Positions 26,213 through 33,670 of a stretch of DNA of 64,000 nucleotides are shown here, in pieces. Every line of letters begins with the position of its first letter. Within the stretch, counting starts at the first letter, position 1. The stretch is from contig JAUYTN010000033.1 of assembly GCA_030695205.1 (NCBI GenBank), positions 124,001 to 188,000 of the forward strand. Reading direction: 5' to 3'. The stretch comes from Burkholderiaceae bacterium. Its GTDB lineage: Bacteria; Pseudomonadota; Gammaproteobacteria; Burkholderiales; Burkholderiaceae_C. The position numbers and the translations under genes are program-made. A model generated the notes under the pieces. The model did not search any database. It saw only the letters and a program-made list of their open reading frames with translations, and had not been told where the DNA came from.

Positions 26213-28482
26213 CACGCCACGGCCTCCACCTCCACCAGGCAGTCGTAGAAGGTGGGCGCGCGGCCCAGGTCGGTGAGGGCCTGGCTGGTGACTTCGTTCA
26301 CGTTGGTGCCGCGCATGCCCAGTTTGCGCCACCACACACCCAGACCATTGACCACGCCAGGGCGGGCGCGGGCGCTGACGCGGGCGGTGCAGTGGTAGCT
26401 GCCGCGCTGGTTGAACACGCGCACCAGCGCGCCGTCGCCAATGCAGCGTGCGGCGGCATCGGCGGCGCTGATCTCCAGCAGCGGCTCACCCTCGATGTCG
26501 CGCAGGCTTTGCACATTCACAAACGTGGAGTTGAGGAAATTGCGCGCCGGGGGCGAAATCATGGCCAGTGGGTAGGCGGTGCTGCTGCCCGGGGGCTCGT
26601 GGTTGGGCAGGTAATCGGGCAGGCCGTCCAGCCCTCGGTCAGCCAGGCGCTGGCTGAACATTTCACAGCGCCCGGATGGCGTGGGAAAACCGCCCTGCGC
26701 AAACGGCGCCAGCGGGGCCAACACGGGTGGCAGCGGCACAAAACCGTTGGCCGCCAGGGCGTCCCAGCTCAGGGCCGCTTCAGCGGGCAAGCCTACGGCC
26801 AGTGCCTGCTCGGCCGTGAAGGGGTAGGCGGTGCGGCACAGGGTTTCGTCGCTGTCGGCCAAGCAGGGTTCGTCAAAGCCCATGCGGATGGCCAGGGCGC
26901 GAAACATGTCGGTGTTGCTGCGGCTCTGGCCCACCGGGGCGATGGCGGGGCGGTTGAGCAACACGTCGGTGTGGCCATAGCTGGCGTGGATGTCCAAGTG
27001 CTCCAGCTGGGTGGTGGCGGGCAGGATGTAGTCGGCGTAGTCGGCGGTGTCGGTCTGGAAGTGCTCCAGCACCACAGTGAACAGGTCTTCGCGGGCAAAG
27101 CCCTGCACCACCTTGGCGGACTCGGGGGCAACGGCTACCGGGTTGCTGTTGTACACCACCACCGCCTCGATGGGCGGGCCGCCGTCCAGTACGGCATCAC
27201 CCTCGCTGGCCAGCAAGGCATCGCCCACGCTGACCATGTTGATGGTGCGCGGGGGCCGCCCCGCCAGACCTTGCGCCAGGAGGTCGGGCCGCTGTAGCTC
27301 GGCGCGGCGCACTGGAAAGTGGCCGGAGCTGGACAGCAGCAGGCCGCCAGCCGGGTGCCGCCAGCTGCCCAGCAGCGCGGGCAGGCAGGCCACGGCGCGC
27401 ACCGCATTGCCCCCGCCACGGGTGCGCTGCATGCCGTAGTTCAGGCGGATGGCCACGGGCTCGCCCCGGCGGGCGGTTTCACCCATGTCGCGGGCCAGAT
27501 CGCGGATGGCCTGGGCTGACACGCCACACACCGCCGCCGCACGCTCAGGCGTCCATAGCAAACAACGCTTACTCAATGAGCGCAAAGCGCCATTTTTACT
27601 TGAAATTTCCACACCAACCTCACCCGCAGCGTCACCACCGGCAACGGCTTGGGGCTGGGACACACCGTCGCCACCCTCGCCAGTGGCGGCATCCCATCCC
27701 AGGGTGTAGCGGTCGATGTAGTCCTGGTCCAGCCAGCCGTGGACGGTGAACTCATGCATCAGCGCCAGCGCCAGTGCGGCATCGGTGCCGGGCAGCAGGG
27801 CCAGGTGCTGGTGGCATTTGTCGGCGGTTTCGGTGCGGCGGGGGTCGATGCACACCAGCCGTGCCCCGTTGCGCTTGGCCTCCTGGGCATGGCGCCAGAA
27901 GTGCAGGTTGCTGCCAATGGAGTTGCTGCCCCAGATAACGATGAGCTTGCTGTGCGCAAACTGCTCCACCCGCATGCCCTGTTTGGTGCCCAGGGTGTGC
28001 ACCAGCGCCTCGGCCCCCGCGCTGGCACAAATGGTGCGATCCAGCAGGCTGGCGCCCAGGCGGTGAAACAAGCGCGCCGCCATGCTTTCACCCTGCACCA
28101 GGCCCATGGTGCCCGCGTAGCTGTAGGGCAGGATGGCACGCGGGTCTCGGGCGGCGATGGCCTGCAGCCGCGCGGCAATGTCTGCCAACGCGTCGTCCCA
28201 GCCCACGGGCTCAAAGCGCGCGCCCTGCCCCTTGGGGCCAACGCGCCGCAGCGGCTGCGTCAAGCGCTCGGGGTGGTGGGTGCGCTCGGCGTATTTGGCG
28301 ACCTTGGCGCACAGCACGCCACCGGTGGCGGGGTGGTCGGGGTTGCCCTGCACCCGGATGGCCACGCCGTTCTCTACGGTGGTGAGCAAGGCGCAGGTGT
28401 CGGGGCAGTCGTGGGGGCAGGCACCGCGCACGGTGTTCCCCCCGGCCACAGAATTCAAGGGGCTGGCAACAGGCTCTGACAT
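26212..28482 (-). CDS. Molybdopterin-dependent oxidoreductase (DMSO-reductase family)
   Basis: A 756-aa enzyme with an N-terminal 4Fe-4S site (CPHDCPDTC ... LCAKV) and the catalytic molybdopterin domains (WGSNSIGSNLHFWRHAQEA; FVNVQSL near the dinucleotide-binding end). It lacks a Tat signal, so it is probably cytoplasmic. The closest general types are formate-dehydrogenase-like and assimilatory oxidoreductases; the substrate cannot be named. ATG 28482 follows GGAGG; the frame extends upstream without support. An AT-rich insert of about 18 codons (bases 27554-27608) matches the dispersed repeat. It overlaps the downstream peptidase gene by one base. Confidence 0.85.
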   Translation of the reverse strand: MSEPVASPLNSVAGGNTVRGACPHDCPDTCALLTTVENGVAIRVQGNPDHPATGGVLCAKVAKYAERTHHPERLTQPLRRVGPKGQGARFEPVGWDDALADIAARLQAIAARDPRAILPYSYAGTMGLVQGESMAARLFHRLGASLLDRTICASAGAEALVHTLGTKQGMRVEQFAHSKLIVIWGSNSIGSNLHFWRHAQEAKRNGARLVCIDPRRTETADKCHQHLALLPGTDAALALALMHEFTVHGWLDQDYIDRYTLGWDAATGEGGDGVSQPQAVAGGDAAGEVGVEISSKNGALRSLSKRCLLWTPERAAAVCGVSAQAIRDLARDMGETARRGEPVAIRLNYGMQRTRGGGNAVRAVACLPALLGSWRHPAGGLLLSSSGHFPVRRAELQRPDLLAQGLAGRPPRTINMVSVGDALLASEGDAVLDGGPPIEAVVVYNSNPVAVAPESAKVVQGFAREDLFTVVLEHFQTDTADYADYILPATTQLEHLDIHASYGHTDVLLNRPAIAPVGQSRSNTDMFRALAIRMGFDEPCLADSDETLCRTAYPFTAEQALAVGLPAEAALSWDALAANGFVPLPPVLAPLAPFAQGGFPTPSGRCEMFSQRLADRGLDGLPDYLPNHEPPGSSTAYPLAMISPPARNFLNSTFVNVQSLRDIEGEPLLEISAADAAARCIGDGALVRVFNQRGSYHCTARVSARARPGVVNGLGVWWRKLGMRGTNVNEVTSQALTDLGRAPTFYDCLVEVEAVA
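27554..27608. repeat. AT-rich palindromic repeat inside the molybdopterin oxidoreductase gene
   Basis: Contains CATAGCAAACAACGCTT and, after a short gap, GAGCGCAAAGCGCCATTTTT, matching the pattern of the intergenic copies. It is read through in frame on the minus strand, contributing a Ser/Lys/Leu-rich segment (SSKNGALRSLSKRCL) between otherwise GC-rich coding sequence. Confidence 0.6.
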
Positions 28483-28675
28483 CGGGAAAACCTCCAGGGA
28501 CACAATCTGGCTGACAATTTGGGGGCAGGCTGGGCACCTACCCGGCGCGGGGCAAGCCACAGACAGCGCCCACCCCACACTTGGACGCCCATCTTATGCA
28601 AAGACTCACCCTCTTGAACGTTCACAAGCCCCGACACACCCACACCGCCCAGCAGCCCCCACATGAGGACACCCC

Positions 28676-29824
28676 ATGCAACGACGACAGCTTCTCTCCT
28701 TGATAGCGCCGGGCATGGCCCTGGGCAGCCTGGGCCTGCCTACCCTGTCAGCAGCCCAGGCGGCGGGGGACAAACCCATCGTGCTGGGCCAATCGGCGGC
28801 CTTCAGCGGCCCCGCTGCCGAACTGGGTCAGCAGTACCACCTGGGTGCCAGGCTCTACTTTGACAGGGTCAATGCCAGCGGCGGCATCGAGGGCCGAAAG
28901 ATCGAGCTGCACAAGCTCGACGACGGCTACGAGCCCGAGCGCTGCGCGGCCAACACCCGCCAGTTCATAGCCGAGGGTGTGTTTGCCCTGTTTGGCTACG
29001 TGGGCACACCCACCACAGCGGCTGCCCTGCCCCTGGCCACCGAGGCCCGCATGCCGCTGTTTGCCCCGCTGACGGGCGCGCAGTCGCTGCGCGAGCCCTA
29101 CAACCGCCAGGTGGTGCACATCCGCGCGTCGTACCTGGACGAAACCGCCGCCATCGTTCGCCAGACCCATGCGGTGGGCATCAAACGGCTGGCGGTGTTC
29201 CATCAGAACGATGGCTACGGCCAGGCCGGGCTGGACGGCGTGCGCCGCGCGCTGGCCACGCTGCAGCTGGAGCCTGTGGCGGTGGGCACCGTCGAGCGCA
29301 ACAGCACCGATGTGGGCGCTGCGGTGGAGCAGATTCTGGCCGCCCGACCCGAAGCCATTGTGCAAGTGGGCACCTACAAAGCGTGTGCGGTGTTTGTGCG
29401 GCTGGCGCGCCGCGCGGGGTTCATGGGCACGTTCTACAACGTGTCATTTGTGGGCACCCAGGCCCTGATGGACGAGCTGGGCGCCCTGGCCGCCGGTGTG
29501 GCAGTGACGCAGGTGGTGCCTTTCCCGTACGCGCCTGTCACCCCGCTGTCTGGCGACTACCTGGCTGCCATCCGCTCCGAAAGTGCCCGGGGGCAGTCGC
29601 CCAGCTACACCAGCATGGAGGGCTATGTGGCGGCCCGCGTGTTTGCAGAGGCCCTGCGCCGCGCAGGCAAGGCCCCCAGCCGCGACGGGCTGCTGGCCGC
29701 TGTGCAAGGCATGACGGCTCTGAACCTGGGAGGATTCAACCTGTCCTACGGAGCCAACAACAACGTCGGCTCCCGCTTTGTGGAGCTGACCTTGCTGACC
29801 AAAGACGGCCAGGTGCGCCGCTGA
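28676..29824 (+). CDS. ABC transporter substrate-binding protein (branched-chain amino acid/amide type)
   Basis: A 382-aa periplasmic binding protein with a cleavable signal (MQRRQLLSLIAPGMALG ... AQA). The mature part has the type I fold of LivJ-like proteins (IVLGQSAAFSGPAAELGQQY, ARLYFDRVNASGGIEGRKI, VAARVFAEALRRAG). No permease or ATPase genes are adjacent, so it is an orphan receptor here. It is divergent from the oxidoreductase gene and 61 bp upstream of an M20 amidohydrolase; the two may share a substrate such as an N-acyl amino acid, which is inference. Confidence 0.88.
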   Translation: MQRRQLLSLIAPGMALGSLGLPTLSAAQAAGDKPIVLGQSAAFSGPAAELGQQYHLGARLYFDRVNASGGIEGRKIELHKLDDGYEPERCAANTRQFIAEGVFALFGYVGTPTTAAALPLATEARMPLFAPLTGAQSLREPYNRQVVHIRASYLDETAAIVRQTHAVGIKRLAVFHQNDGYGQAGLDGVRRALATLQLEPVAVGTVERNSTDVGAAVEQILAARPEAIVQVGTYKACAVFVRLARRAGFMGTFYNVSFVGTQALMDELGALAAGVAVTQVVPFPYAPVTPLSGDYLAAIRSESARGQSPSYTSMEGYVAARVFAEALRRAGKAPSRDGLLAAVQGMTALNLGGFNLSYGANNNVGSRFVELTLLTKDGQVRR

Positions 29825-29885
29825 AAGCACCTCCTTAGCCCGCCAGGCGGCTGGCCCCGCCCACCACCCCACCGGAGACCACCCC

Positions 29886-31121
29886 ATGACCCTGATTGCC
29901 AACATCGTGGCTGCCGCACCCGCCCTGACTCAGGTGCGCCGAGACATCCATGCCCACCCGGAGCTGTGCTTCAAGGAGGTGCGCACCGCCGAACTGGTGG
30001 CAGCCAAGCTGACCGAGTGGGGCATTCCGGTTCACAGGGGCCTGGGCACCACCGGCGTGGTGGGCATTGTGCACGGGCGCGACGGCGGCGCAGAAGCGGG
30101 GGGCACAGGACGCGCCATCGGCTTGCGCGCCGACATGGACGCCCTGCCCATGACCGAGCTCAACACCTTTGCCCATGCCAGCACCCATGCGGGCCAGATG
30201 CACGCCTGCGGCCACGACGGCCACACCGCCATGCTGCTGGCCGCCGCCCAGCACCTGGCCCAGCACCGCGACTTTGACGGCACGGTGTACCTCATCTTCC
30301 AGCCCGCCGAAGAAGGCGGCGGGGGTGCGCGCGAGATGATCAAAGACGGCCTGTTCGAGCGCTTCCCCATGGACGAGGTGTACGGCATGCACAACTGGCC
30401 TGGCCTGCCAGTGGGCAGCTTTGCCGTGAGTGCGGGGCCGGTGATGGCGTCCAGCAACGAGTTCCACATCACCATCCGGGGCAAAGGGGGCCATGCCGCC
30501 CTGCCCCACAATGGCATTGATCCCGTGCCCGTGGCCTGCCAGATGGTGCAGGCTTTCCAGACCATCGTCACCCGCAACAAAAAGCCAGTGGACGCGGCCG
30601 TGATCAGCGTAACCATGATCCACACCGGCGAGGCCACCAACGTCATCCCTGACAGCTGCGTGATGCAAGGCACGGTGCGCACCTTCAGCGTGGAGGTGCT
30701 GGACCTGATCGAGCAGCGCATGCGCGATATTGCCCAGCACACCTGCGCCGCGTTTGGGGCCACCTGCGAGTTCAGGTTCAAGCGCAACTACCCGCCCACC
30801 ATCAACCACGAGGCACAAGCAGCCACCGCCCGTCAGGTCATGGCCGACCTGGTGGGGCCTGAGCAGGTGTTGCCCCAGGAGCCGACCATGGGCGCAGAAG
30901 ACTTTGCCTACATGCTGCAGGCCAAGCCCGGTGCCTATGTGTTCATTGCCAACGGCGACGGGGCGCACCGGGGCCGCTACGAAGGCGGCGGACACGACGT
31001 GGGGCCGTGCATGCTGCACAACCCACGCTACGACTTCAACGACGACCTCATTCCCCTGGGAGCCAGCTTCTGGGTGCGGCTGGTAGAGCGGTGCCTGGGC
31101 ACCCCATGTCAGCAAAAATAA
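29886..31121 (+). CDS. M20-family amidohydrolase (hippurate hydrolase-like)
   Basis: A two-metal peptidase/amidohydrolase of 411 aa that splits N-acyl amino acids. Metal-binding and catalytic blocks are clear: GLRADMDALPM, HACGHDGHTAMLL, PAEEGGGG and, near the C-terminus, MGAEDFAYML. No signal peptide is seen. Its stop codon lies inside an AT-rich repeat shared with the end of the convergent coaX gene. Confidence 0.93.
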   Translation: MTLIANIVAAAPALTQVRRDIHAHPELCFKEVRTAELVAAKLTEWGIPVHRGLGTTGVVGIVHGRDGGAEAGGTGRAIGLRADMDALPMTELNTFAHASTHAGQMHACGHDGHTAMLLAAAQHLAQHRDFDGTVYLIFQPAEEGGGGAREMIKDGLFERFPMDEVYGMHNWPGLPVGSFAVSAGPVMASSNEFHITIRGKGGHAALPHNGIDPVPVACQMVQAFQTIVTRNKKPVDAAVISVTMIHTGEATNVIPDSCVMQGTVRTFSVEVLDLIEQRMRDIAQHTCAAFGATCEFRFKRNYPPTINHEAQAATARQVMADLVGPEQVLPQEPTMGAEDFAYMLQAKPGAYVFIANGDGAHRGRYEGGGHDVGPCMLHNPRYDFNDDLIPLGASFWVRLVERCLGTPCQQK

Positions 31122-31163
31122 ATAGCTACCAACGCTTTCCCATCAAGCGTAAATAGCCTATTT
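31114..31163. repeat. AT-rich palindromic repeat covering both stops of convergent genes
   Basis: A 50-bp copy (ATAGCTACCAACGCTT, then CATCAAGCGTAAATAGCC and an AT tail). The stop of the M20 gene (31119-31121) lies inside it and that of coaX (31162-31164) at its edge. Its arms are complementary enough to make a hairpin, so it may act as a bidirectional terminator. Confidence 0.65.
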
Positions 31164-31929
31164 AATCCTTAAATCTCCGCGCCGCAATCTCCAGCAAGCC
31201 ATCAAAAATCAGGCCTTCGACCAGCTCCAGGCGGCTGGACATGCTGGGGGCCATCTTCCAGCCGGCGCCCCCGGTCATGAGACAGGCGGGGTCTTCGCCA
31301 GTGTGCTGGCGCAGGTTGTCCACCATGCGCTGCACCGCACCGGCAATGGCAAAGGTGCCACCGCTGGTAAGGGCGTCGCTGGTGTTGGTGGGAAAGTTGC
31401 GCACCTCGCCTGTGGGCACATGCAGCCCTGCGGTGCCGGACTCCAGTGCCCGCAGCATGATGCCGTGCCCCGGCAGGATGATGCCGCCCAGAAAACGGCC
31501 CTGGGCGTCAATGGCCTCGACCGTGACCGCCGTGCCCACCATGACCACCACACACGGCCGGGCCACACCCTGGGCCAGCACGCGCTGGCGCGCGCCGATC
31601 ATGGCCACCCACCGGTCGGCGCCCAGGCGTCCGGGGTGGTCGTAGCCGTTGGTCATGCCCGCCTCCTGCATGGACGACACCACCCACTGAGGGTTCACGT
31701 CCCACAGCTCCAGCTGCTGCTCGACGCGGCGACGCACGGCATCGCCCGCCACCACGCAGCCTAGCACCCACCGGGGGGCGGCCAATTCGCGCCAATCACC
31801 GTCGGCCAGGGTTTCGATGTTTTCCAGGAACTGAGCCCCGTGCGCCAGCAGGCGGGCACCCACGCAGGGGCTGTCGTACAGCGCCCATTTCAGGCGGGTG
31901 TTCCCAACGTCAAGGGCAAGCAAGGTCAT
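31162..31929 (-). CDS. coaX: Type III pantothenate kinase
   Basis: Phosphorylates pantothenate, the first step of coenzyme A synthesis. The 255-aa protein has the ASKHA-fold motifs of Coa[16 protein letters not shown] for phosphate binding, [17 protein letters not shown] for pantothenate binding, and [16 protein letters not shown]. In many betaproteobacteria coaX follows birA; no birA is adjacent here. ATG 31929 is well placed. Confidence 0.95.
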   Translation of the reverse strand: MTLLALDVGNTRLKWALYDSPCVGARLLAHGAQFLENIETLADGDWRELAAPRWVLGCVVAGDAVRRRVEQQLELWDVNPQWVVSSMQEAGMTNGYDHPGRLGADRWVAMIGARQRVLAQGVARPCVVVMVGTAVTVEAIDAQGRFLGGIILPGHGIMLRALESGTAGLHVPTGEVRNFPTNTSDALTSGGTFAIAGAVQRMVDNLRQHTGEDPACLMTGGAGWKMAPSMSSRLELVEGLIFDGLLEIAARRFKD

Positions 31930-32022
31930 GGGGCGGGATTATGAACATCCCGGGCAGGGTACCGGGCCAAGTGTGGTGGCACAAAGGCGCGGGCTTTCCC
32001 TGATTGCAGCGGGTGGTGGGAC

Positions 32023-33186
32023 TCAGTTCTGCCGCCAGGGCAAGCCATGGTGGCGCCAGCCACCCCGTGCGCCACGGTGGGCCTGCCCGTCGGGGTCGCC
32101 CTCGAAGCCTTCCAGGATGTTGTAGGCCTCCAGCCCCAGCTCGGTGGCCCGCCTGGCAGCAGCAATGGAGCGCACGCCGCTGCGGCACAGCAGCACCAGA
32201 CGGCGGGCCGGGGCTGCATTGCCCCCCCCGGCGGCCTCGCGCACGGCGCGGTCAAAGTCGGTGTTCAAGGCCATGCCTGGCCACTGCTTCCAGGCCACCG
32301 GCACGGCGCCGGGGACAAAGCCCACCCACTCCCGTTCGGCATCGGTGCGCACATCCACCAGCACAGCCTGGCCGGCTTGCACCCAGGCCCAGGCGAGTTG
32401 GGGCGACACATCACCGGCGTAGCCAGTGGCCGGTCGCGGCATGGCTTCCAGCATGCCATCGAGGTCGTGGCGCACCGGGCCGCCCAGGCCGGAGAGCAGG
32501 TTGGCGGGCACGGCTTCGTCCATGCGCTTGGGCCGGGGCAGGTTGAGGCTGTCCATGATGGCAACGAACTCGGCCTCGGTCTTGCCCGCTACGCGGGCGT
32601 TGCTGGCCTTCTCTTGCCCGATGCGGGAGTGGGTGCGCCCCTGGTAGTCGTGGCCTGGCCACACAGTGGTGTCGTCGGGCAGGGCAAACAGCACCTGCGT
32701 GAGGCTGTGGTACAGGTCTTTGGCACTGCCGGACTGAAAGTCTGTGCGGCCGCAGCCATTGATCAGCAAGGTGTCACCGGTGAACACATGCCCGGCACTG
32801 CCGGTGCTGGAGCCCATGCGCCACAGGTAGCTGACGCTGCCAGCGGTGTGGCCTGGGGTGTGCAGCACCTCCACCGCCTGGTCACCAAAACGCAGCACAT
32901 CGCCGTGCTGCAACTGCACAGATGCACCGCCAATGCCACAACCGGCGGGGGCGGCTGTTTTGGCCCCGGTGTGCTCGGCGAGCAGCCCAGCGCTGGTGAT
33001 GTGGTCGGCATGGGCGTGGGTCTCAACCGTCCAGACCAGGCGCAGGCCGTGCTCGCGCAGCACCTGCAGGTCTCGGGGCAATTGCTCATCCACCGGATCA
33101 ATGAGCAGGGCCTCGCGGCTGTCCACATCGAACAAGATGTAGGTGTAGGTGCTGGAGGCGGGGTCAAACAGCTGGATGGGGTTCAT
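32023..33186 (-). CDS. Persulfide dioxygenase-rhodanese fusion
   Basis: A 387-aa sulfur-detoxification enzyme. The N-terminal metallo-beta-lactamase domain is ETHE1-like (THAHADHITS, HTPGHTAGS, FTGDTLLINGCGRTDFQ, WPGHDY), oxidising glutathione persulfide to sulfite. The C-terminal rhodanese domain carries the active-site Cys in LLCRSGVRS. Such fusions combine persulfide oxidation with sulfur transfer. It lies 9 bp downstream of a CstR-like sensor, so the two form a persulfide-responsive operon. Confidence 0.9.
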   Translation of the reverse strand: MNPIQLFDPASSTYTYILFDVDSREALLIDPVDEQLPRDLQVLREHGLRLVWTVETHAHADHITSAGLLAEHTGAKTAAPAGCGIGGASVQLQHGDVLRFGDQAVEVLHTPGHTAGSVSYLWRMGSSTGSAGHVFTGDTLLINGCGRTDFQSGSAKDLYHSLTQVLFALPDDTTVWPGHDYQGRTHSRIGQEKASNARVAGKTEAEFVAIMDSLNLPRPKRMDEAVPANLLSGLGGPVRHDLDGMLEAMPRPATGYAGDVSPQLAWAWVQAGQAVLVDVRTDAEREWVGFVPGAVPVAWKQWPGMALNTDFDRAVREAAGGGNAAPARRLVLLCRSGVRSIAAARRATELGLEAYNILEGFEGDPDGQAHRGARGGWRHHGLPWRQN

Positions 33187-33195
33187 GGGGCTTCC

Positions 33196-33441
33196 TCAGG
33201 AAAACTTGGCCAGCAGATCGGCCACATCGTCAGCGGGCACCTCACCCTGGGCAATGACACAGCCCACCAGGGTGTAGAAGGATTTGTCCAGCGCCTTTCG
33301 GGCGGCGGCGAGCTGCTGGGCAACCTTTTCGCAATCGGTGTCGTCCTCAATCAGCTTCTGGATGCCGCGCAACTGGCCCTCCACCCGCTTGAGGCGCAGC
33401 AGCAGGGATCGCTTGCGTTCGGGGTTGCTGATAGGGATCAT
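33196..33441 (-). CDS. CsoR-family regulator, probably CstR-like persulfide sensor
   Basis: An 81-aa all-helical repressor of the CsoR/FrmR family (LLLRLKRVEGQLRGIQKLIEDD, then CEKVAQQLAAARKALDKSF). Two Cys are conserved (in TDCEKV and LVGCVIAQG), but the position four residues before the second Cys, His in copper sensors, is not His. That favours CstR-type sensing of persulfides over copper or nickel. ATG 33441 was chosen over a much longer open frame because the family begins there. It is the first gene of the persulfide dioxygenase operon and probably represses it. Confidence 0.82.
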   Translation of the reverse strand: MIPISNPERKRSLLLRLKRVEGQLRGIQKLIEDDTDCEKVAQQLAAARKALDKSFYTLVGCVIAQGEVPADDVADLLAKFS

Positions 33442-33490
33442 GGCTGGCTCCAGCGCCGCGCAGGGCAAGGGGTACACATTGGCAAAGGCA

Positions 33491-33507
33491 TGGTAGGGGG
33501 AGTATGG
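33491..33507 (-). promoter_or_regulatory. Possible CsoR/CstR-type operator
   Basis: TGGTAGGGGGAGTATGG, 50 bp upstream of the sensor start, has a G tract flanked by TA steps, the general look of CsoR/FrmR-family operators. Location fits autoregulation. The match is by eye and only approximate. Confidence 0.35.
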
Positions 33508-33602
33508 AAGGACATTGTAGGCAGGCCCTGCAGGGGCCGTGCGAGCGCAACATTGCGGCCCAACCCAGGGGCGGGAAAACCGAAAGTCCGCTACCATGCA
33601 GG

Positions 33603-33618
33603 TTTACGTTAACGTCAA
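33603..33618. promoter_or_regulatory. Near-perfect palindrome upstream of icmF (LiuR-like operator)
   Basis: TTTACGTTAACGTCAA is a 16-bp palindrome with one mismatch, 52 bp before the icmF start. It resembles the ACGT-containing sites described for LiuR-type MerR regulators of branched-chain amino acid and acyl-CoA catabolism in proteobacteria, which would suit an acyl-CoA mutase. The regulator itself is not in the window. Confidence 0.45.
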
Positions 33619-33670
33619 TCAAAATGGGCTTCCGCCCCACGGAACCGCCCGCGCACTGGAGACACCTGTC

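Noticed and set aside
29835..31115. A 426-codon minus-strand frame
   Set aside because: Antisense to the M20 amidohydrolase, which has all metal-binding motifs.
32047..33612. A 521-codon plus-strand frame
   Set aside because: Antisense to the persulfide dioxygenase and CstR-like genes; no domain.
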